Origin: Gp13-AA77 sp036521995 | GTDB taxonomy: Bacteria > Acidobacteriota > Terriglobia > UBA7540 | NCBI GenBank assembly: GCA_036521995.1 | Contig: DATDGR010000046.1 | Span: 1 to 28,269, forward strand | Direction of reading: 5' to 3' | DNA length: 28,269 nucleotides | Part shown: positions 23,346-28,269 of the stretch, piece by piece | Layout of the letters: each line of letters begins with the position of its first letter | How positions within the stretch are numbered: position 1 is the first letter of the stretch | Translations under genes and position numbers: made by a program | The notes under the pieces: model-generated | What the model was told of the DNA's origin: nothing | Seen by the model: only the letters and a program-made list of their open reading frames with translations | Database searches by the model: none

Positions 23346-24323
23346 TTGGCGAGTATCACGATGAAGGAGTTTCTGGAGGCTGGAGTTCACTTCGGCCACC
23401 AGACCCGGCGCTGGAACCCAAAGATGAAGGAATACATCTACGGGGAGCGCAACGGGATTTACATTATCGACCTGCAGAAGACCATGAAGCTCTTCAAAGA
23501 GGCGGCCAAGTTCGTCTCCGACCTGGCACAGGAGGGGCGGTCGGTGCTGTTCGTGGGTACCAAACGCCAGGCCCAGGAGGCGATCGCCGAAGAGGCCAGG
23601 CGCTGCGGCATGTACTACGTCAACAGCCGCTGGCTGGGCGGTCTGCTGACCAACAATACCACCATTCAGAAGTCGATCCAGCGACTCAAGGAGCTCGAGG
23701 AGATGGGCCGTGACGGCCGCTACGAGCTGCTGCCGAAGAAGGAAGTACTGAAGCTGGAGCGTGAGCGCCAGCACCTTGACCGGAACCTGGCGGGCATCAA
23801 GGACATGCCCAGTCTGCCGGATGCGCTCTTCGTGGTGGATTCGAACAAAGAGCGCATTGCCGTGACCGAAGCCCACAAGCTTGGGGTTCCGGTGGTGGCG
23901 ATCGTGGATACCAACTGCGATCCGGATTACGTGGACTATGTGATTCCGGGCAATGACGACGCGCTGCGCTCCATCCGGCTTTTCACCTCACGAATTGCCG
24001 ACGCGGCCCTGGAAGGCCGCCAGGCGGCCGCGGAGCGGCAGCTCGAGGAAGAGAAAATCGCCGCCGAGCAGCACGCCGAGGAGTTGGAGCGCGAGCGCGA
24101 AGCTCAGGCCCTGGAGCTGGGTGAAGGCGGTGCGCCGGGCGAAGGAGTGATCGCTGAGGGCGGGTTCGCTATCGAAGCGGATTACCCGGAGTCGGCCGTG
24201 GAACCTGGGCCGGTGGCGCCTGCGGACGAACTGGAAGAAGTGCGGCCCACGCACCGGAGGCGGCCGGCAGGCGGCGCCGGCAAGCCCGCTCGACGCCGTG
24301 AGGGAAGTCCAGGGAGGCTGTAG
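23346..24323 (+). CDS. rpsB: 30S ribosomal protein S2 with long C-terminal extension
   Basis: The start is a TTG at 23346 with GGAGG (23337-23341) before it; the first ATG (23361) is too far from the site and would remove the conserved MASITM start. Core blocks are MKEFLEAGVHFGHQTRRWNP, LFVGTKRQAQEAIAEEA, YVNSRWLGGLLTNNTTI, DMPSLPDALFVVDSNKE and VAIVDTNCDPDYVDYVIPGNDDA, ending near residue 235. The remaining 90 residues are extra compared with E. coli: Glu/Ala-rich coiled-coil-like sequence (AAERQLEEEKIAAEQHAEEL), then an acidic Gly/Pro part, then an Arg-rich end (THRRRPAGGAGKPARRREG). S2 recruits S1 to the small subunit. Confidence 0.96.
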   Translation: MASITMKEFLEAGVHFGHQTRRWNPKMKEYIYGERNGIYIIDLQKTMKLFKEAAKFVSDLAQEGRSVLFVGTKRQAQEAIAEEARRCGMYYVNSRWLGGLLTNNTTIQKSIQRLKELEEMGRDGRYELLPKKEVLKLERERQHLDRNLAGIKDMPSLPDALFVVDSNKERIAVTEAHKLGVPVVAIVDTNCDPDYVDYVIPGNDDALRSIRLFTSRIADAALEGRQAAAERQLEEEKIAAEQHAEELEREREAQALELGEGGAPGEGVIAEGGFAIEADYPESAVEPGPVAPADELEEVRPTHRRRPAGGAGKPARRREGSPGRL

Positions 24324-24354
24324 AGAAACGGCGAGGTAAGATTTGAGAGATCGG

Positions 24355-24400
24355 GGCAGGCCTTGGGGCAAGTGGCAGATCACGCGAGGCCTGCCTTTTT
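24355..24400 (+). terminator. Intrinsic terminator or attenuator between rpsB and tsf
   Basis: GGCAGGCCT (24355-24363) and AGGCCTGCC (24387-24395) form a perfect 9-bp stem around a 23-base loop, followed at once by TTTTT (24396-24400). It lies 24 bases before the tsf start codon, so it would stop or reduce transcription into tsf. No promoter for tsf was found after it. Confidence 0.7.
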
Positions 24401-24424
24401 CGTGTCGGGAGGAAGTAACCAGGA

Positions 24425-25045
24425 ATGAGTGTCAAGGCGGAGGATGTCAAGAGGGTGCGCGACGTAACGGGCGCGCCCATGATGGAGTGTAAGAAGGCCC
24501 TGGAAGCGGGCGGCGGCGATTTTGAGGAGGCGATCGTTTACCTGCGCAAGCGCGGCCAAGCCTCGGCGGCCAAGAAGTCGGGTCGCACTGCCAGCCAGGG
24601 ATTGGTGGGTTCCTACATCCATCCTGGAGCCCAGATCGGTGTGATCGCCGAAGTGAACTGCGAGAGCGATTTTGTGGCGCGCACCGAAGAGTTTATCCAG
24701 CTAGTGCACGACATCGCCATGCAGATCTGCGCCACGGACCCGCGTTTCATTCGCAAGGAAGATGTAGCGCCCGAGGTCCTGCGGCGCGAGAAGGAGATTC
24801 TGCGCGCGCAGGCGGCGGAGTCGGGAAAGCCGCCCGAGGTGGTAGAGCGGATCGTGGAAGGGCGGCTCGGCAAGTTCTACGAAGAGAACTGCCTTTACGA
24901 GCAGCATTTCATCAAGGACCAGGCGGGCACCACCACCATTCGTGAGCTAATTGATTCCAAGATCGCGAAACTCGGGGAGAATATCGCCGTGCGCCGCTTC
25001 GCCCGCTTCAAGGTGGGTGACGGATTAGCGAAGCCGGGCGAGTAA
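24425..25045 (+). CDS. tsf: Elongation factor Ts
   Basis: The 206-residue protein is of the short form (one repeat of the dimerisation part), common outside proteobacteria. GGGAGGAAG is 9 bases from the ATG. The N-terminal domain has VKRVRDVTGAPMMECKKAL, the first signature, and the core has IGVIAEVNCESDFVAR, the second. VEGRLGKFYEENCLYEQHF and VRRFARFKVGDGL complete the family blocks. It exchanges GDP for GTP on EF-Tu. The rpsB-tsf-pyrH-frr order is the standard one of many bacteria. Confidence 0.97.
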   Translation: MSVKAEDVKRVRDVTGAPMMECKKALEAGGGDFEEAIVYLRKRGQASAAKKSGRTASQGLVGSYIHPGAQIGVIAEVNCESDFVARTEEFIQLVHDIAMQICATDPRFIRKEDVAPEVLRREKEILRAQAAESGKPPEVVERIVEGRLGKFYEENCLYEQHFIKDQAGTTTIRELIDSKIAKLGENIAVRRFARFKVGDGLAKPGE

Positions 25046-25080
25046 GGCGCGCCGTTGGCATTGACACACTTTTCCTGACC

Positions 25081-25809
<729 letters not shown>

Positions 25810-25833
25810 ACTTCCTGCCGAAGGAGGACCGCT

Positions 25834-26415
25834 GTGCCAGCCATCGAAAATCCTGCTGTCCGCGAAACCCTGACCCAGGCCAAGGCCCGTATGACGAAGG
25901 CGCTTGAGGACTGCCGGCACGAGATCGCCGGCGTTCGCACCGGGCGCGCATCGGTTTCGATACTGGACTCGATCCGCGTGGACTACTACGGTACGCCCAC
26001 ACCACTAAACCAGGTGGCCACACTCGGCATTCCCGAGCCCAGCCTGGTCACCGTCCAGCCTTGGGATACCACGCTGATTTCCTCGATCGACAAAGCCATC
26101 CGGTCGTCCGACCTCGGGCTCAACCCCATGAGTGACGGCAAGCTGCTCCGTATTCCGATTCCTCCTCTCACCGAAGAGCGCCGCAAGGAACTCGTGAAGC
26201 ATCTGCACAAGGTGCTGGAGAGCCACCGCACGGCCATCCGCAACATCCGCCGCGATTCGAATGAAGCCCTGAAGAAACTCCTCAAGGACAAGAAGATTTC
26301 TGAGGACGATGAGAAGCGTGCTCTCGAAGATATCCAGAAGCTTACCGACGAGTTCATCAGCAAGCTCGATCACGACGGCAAGGCCAAAGAGGAGGAGATC
26401 CTTCAGATGAAATAG
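25834..26415 (+). CDS. frr: Ribosome recycling factor
   Basis: The GTG at 25834 has a near-perfect ribosome site (AAGGAGG at 25821-25827, 6 bases). The 193-residue protein has the family blocks VRTGRASVSILDSIRVDYYGTPTPLNQ, VQPWDTTLISSIDKAI, LRIPIPPLTEERRKELVK and IRRDSNEALKKLLKDKKISEDD. It splits the post-termination ribosome together with EF-G. It ends 20 bases from the converging glycosyltransferase gene. Confidence 0.98.
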   Translation: MPAIENPAVRETLTQAKARMTKALEDCRHEIAGVRTGRASVSILDSIRVDYYGTPTPLNQVATLGIPEPSLVTVQPWDTTLISSIDKAIRSSDLGLNPMSDGKLLRIPIPPLTEERRKELVKHLHKVLESHRTAIRNIRRDSNEALKKLLKDKKISEDDEKRALEDIQKLTDEFISKLDHDGKAKEEEILQMK

Positions 26416-26435
26416 GCTAGGCCGCAGCGTGACGA

Positions 26436-27584
26436 TCAGCTCGCCAGCGCCACCGGGTAACGCTGCTGCACTTGGCGAAGCAAGCCAGGGATCTCATAGA
26501 CGGCGCGATTCTCGAGCGCTGCCACCCGGCAGCGGTGCTCTTCCAGGACGCCGGGACGGAGTAACCGCTCGACGGCACTCGCGACCTGGCGAAAGCTCTT
26601 CACGGCCAGCCCGACCCTTTTTTTCAGGACCCACTCGACGTTGTAGCGCTCCTGCGGCATAGTCCTCGCATTGCGCTCCACAATCACCGGCAGTTTCATT
26701 AGCAGCGCCTCGCTCAAACACCCGGGTCCGGGTTTACCGATGAAAAAGTCGGCGAGTTGCATGTAATACGGAACCTCGGCGGTAAAGCCGATCACCACGT
26801 GTCTGCAGCGCGAGCGCTCGCCGCGCAGTTCGTCGGCCAGTGCGTGGTTGCGCCCGCATATCAGGATGAGCTGGACGTCGAGCCCTGATTGGTCGAGCCG
26901 GCGCGCGATATCCCGCATGGCGACGGAGCCTTGGCCGCCAAACAGAACGAGACCGGTCCCCATCTTCGGATCGAGTCCGAAGCGCATTCTCTCCAGCTCA
27001 CGATAGACGGGTGGCGCCTCATAGAAACGCGGGTGCACGATCATGCCGCTGGTGCCCAAGACGCGATCGCTTGGGATGCCGAGTGCGAGCGCCTGCGTGA
27101 CGGCCCGCCCCGTGCCGCAGATATAGAATTGGTCCCGCGATTCGATCCAGAAGCGGGGCGGAAAATCGGCGAAATCGGTGAGAATCGTGACCAGCGGAAT
27201 GGCGGGGTTGGCGCGATGCAGACTCTCTGAGATCGCCCGGTTGAACTGTGGAACCACGGAGACCACCAGCGAGGGGCGCGTCTCGCGCCAGTGGGCTTCG
27301 AGCAACCGCACCTCTTCCGGGTGATAGTGGCGAACGGCGGCGTGCAACGCCGTGAGAAGCTGCTGGGAGCCGCGCGTCCAACCGTGGCGGAGAAGCAGGT
27401 TGTACACGTCCTCCAGCCGCTGGCCGGTCAGGCGCCGCAGCGGATCGATAGGGTCAAGCACGTCCTGGAGACTGGTGAGTTGGACGCGGCCCATGGCCTC
27501 GCGTTCCAGCACCACCTCTAGAGCGGTGGCAGCCGCGCGGTGTCCGCCACCCGCATCGAAGTAAAGAAGCTCAAGCGTATCCAT
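26436..27584 (-). CDS. GT28-type glycosyltransferase of the MGDG synthase/MurG group
   Basis: I start at the ATG at 27584 (MDTLELLYFDAGGGH); ATG 27602 and TTG 27605 are alternatives, none with a clear ribosome site. The 382-residue protein has the N-terminal motif DAGGGHRAAATAL, equivalent to the GYGHxxAA loop of diacylglycerol galactosyltransferases, then LVVSVVPQFNRAISESL and VTILTDFADFPPRFW. The C-terminal Rossmann domain has LVLFGGQGSVAM, LILICGRN, VVIGFTAEVPYYMQLADFFIGKPGPGCLSEALLMKLPVIV, which binds the sugar nucleotide. It probably makes a glycolipid at the inner membrane; the sugar and acceptor are not deducible. It diverges from the PHP-domain gene, with about 100 bases between the start codons. 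Confidence 0.87.
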   Translation of the reverse strand: MDTLELLYFDAGGGHRAAATALEVVLEREAMGRVQLTSLQDVLDPIDPLRRLTGQRLEDVYNLLLRHGWTRGSQQLLTALHAAVRHYHPEEVRLLEAHWRETRPSLVVSVVPQFNRAISESLHRANPAIPLVTILTDFADFPPRFWIESRDQFYICGTGRAVTQALALGIPSDRVLGTSGMIVHPRFYEAPPVYRELERMRFGLDPKMGTGLVLFGGQGSVAMRDIARRLDQSGLDVQLILICGRNHALADELRGERSRCRHVVIGFTAEVPYYMQLADFFIGKPGPGCLSEALLMKLPVIVERNARTMPQERYNVEWVLKKRVGLAVKSFRQVASAVERLLRPGVLEEHRCRVAALENRAVYEIPGLLRQVQQRYPVALAS

Positions 27585-27683
27585 AGGAACATTGTGCCAC
27601 ATCAAGAGGCTACTTCAATAGCATTTCGCTGAATCTTCATCAATCGGGCACAAAGATTTAACATTAGTTCCGTAGCCTAAGGC

Positions 27684-28269
27684 GTGCGATGCGATATGCA
27701 CGTTCACAGCGCTCACTCCGGCAGGAGCACCTTGCCGGTTCTGCGCCGCTTTTGCCAGGAATCGTATAGCCCTCCCGAGGCCGTCTACCACACCCTGCGC
27801 CGTCGCGGCATGGATCTTGTCACGCTCACCGATCACGACTCCATCGATGGAGCTGAGGCATTGCGTTCCCGGACGGACTTCTTTCTCAGCGAGGAAGTCA
27901 CCTGCCTGGCACCTTCGGGCACTGAAGTTCACGTGGGCGTTTACGGCATGGCTGAGCGCCATCATGCCGAGCTCCAACAGCGGCGAGATGACCTGCCGAG
28001 GCTAGCTCGCTATATCAAGGAGCAGCGTCTGTTCGCCGCGGTGAACCATCCTTTCTCCGCCCTGACAGGCCGGCGCCAGGCGGAAGATTTCGAATGCTTT
28101 TCGGCCTTTCAGGCCTTGGAGGTGCTGAACGCCCATCTCACCCGGACCCACAACCGGCACGCCCGGCAGCTCGCGGAGCGCAACTTCCAGGTAGGGGTGG
28201 GCGGCAGCGACGCCCACACCGTGGCCTCAGCCGGCTCAGCATGGACTGAGGTTTCTGGCGCCCGGAGTC
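27684..28269 (+). CDS. PHP-domain metal-dependent phosphoesterase, C-terminus beyond the window
   Basis: The GTG at 27684 gives MRCDMHVHSAHSG, the usual start of this family; an in-frame stop lies just before it (27678), and the ATG at 27696 would cut the conserved first strand. 195 residues are visible. Metal-binding motifs are HVHSAHS (His6, His8), LTDHDSIDGA, EEVTC, VNHPF and GSDAHT, matching the four PHP motifs. Members hydrolyse phosphate esters (for example 3',5'-nucleotide phosphates or histidinol phosphate); the substrate is not known here. TAAGG just before the GTG is a weak ribosome site. Confidence 0.87.
   Translation, partial: MRCDMHVHSAHSGRSTLPVLRRFCQESYSPPEAVYHTLRRRGMDLVTLTDHDSIDGAEALRSRTDFFLSEEVTCLAPSGTEVHVGVYGMAERHHAELQQRRDDLPRLARYIKEQRLFAAVNHPFSALTGRRQAEDFECFSAFQALEVLNAHLTRTHNRHARQLAERNFQVGVGGSDAHTVASAGSAWTEVSGARS

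Noticed and set aside
25061..25066. TTGACA before pyrH as a promoter -35
   Set aside because: No -10 box at the proper distance; the position would fall inside the pyrH coding region.

Overview
The window is about 28 kb of GC-rich chromosomal DNA from a Gram-negative, didermic bacterium, most likely an acidobacterium of the Solibacter/Bryobacter kind. The evidence for that placement is an 809-residue permease of the acidobacterial duplicated orphan permease type, an LptD outer-membrane LPS assembly protein, a zinc-ribbon/RDD membrane protein, and a secreted YRDSAGRTRRE-type protein at the left edge. The placement is inference; no rRNA is present.

Left part (1-5.4 kb): a minus-strand cluster runs from an ECF sigma factor to its zinc-finger anti-sigma factor (4-bp overlap) to a secreted protein cut by the window edge. 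Divergent from it is a small gene that joins a twin-arginine export signal to a canonical acyl carrier protein. This is the most unusual gene of the window. An orphan MacB/FtsX-like permease follows.

Centre-left (5.6-13 kb, minus strand): two adjacent half ABC exporters look like a heterodimer with one degenerate ATPase site. Next are a secreted protein of unknown function, a YibQ-like divergent polysaccharide deacetylase, and an S41 (CtpA-like) protein whose catalytic Ser and Lys are both replaced. From 12.9 to 13.85 kb there is no convincing gene, but there is an 11-bp tandem repeat and one copy of a dispersed intergenic repeat.

Centre-right (13.8-22 kb): a small basic ORF and the zinc-ribbon/RDD protein (minus) diverge from a plus-strand run lptD-hemB-LOG family nucleosidase. 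A second gene-poor stretch (19.4-20.35 kb) holds a probable small membrane protein, a hairpin with two alternative pairings, and the second copy, inverted, of the dispersed repeat. A Tat-exported GH51 alpha-L-arabinofuranosidase follows.

Right part (22-28.3 kb): a 52-residue zinc-ribbon protein, then a strong sigma70-type promoter and the core translation cluster rplM-rpsI-rpsB-tsf-pyrH-frr. A hairpin plus T-run lies between rpsB and tsf. At the end an MGDG-synthase-like glycosyltransferase (minus) diverges from a PHP-domain phosphoesterase that runs off the window. Short heptanucleotide repeat arrays occupy two unrelated intergenic gaps (7.6 kb and 23.3 kb).
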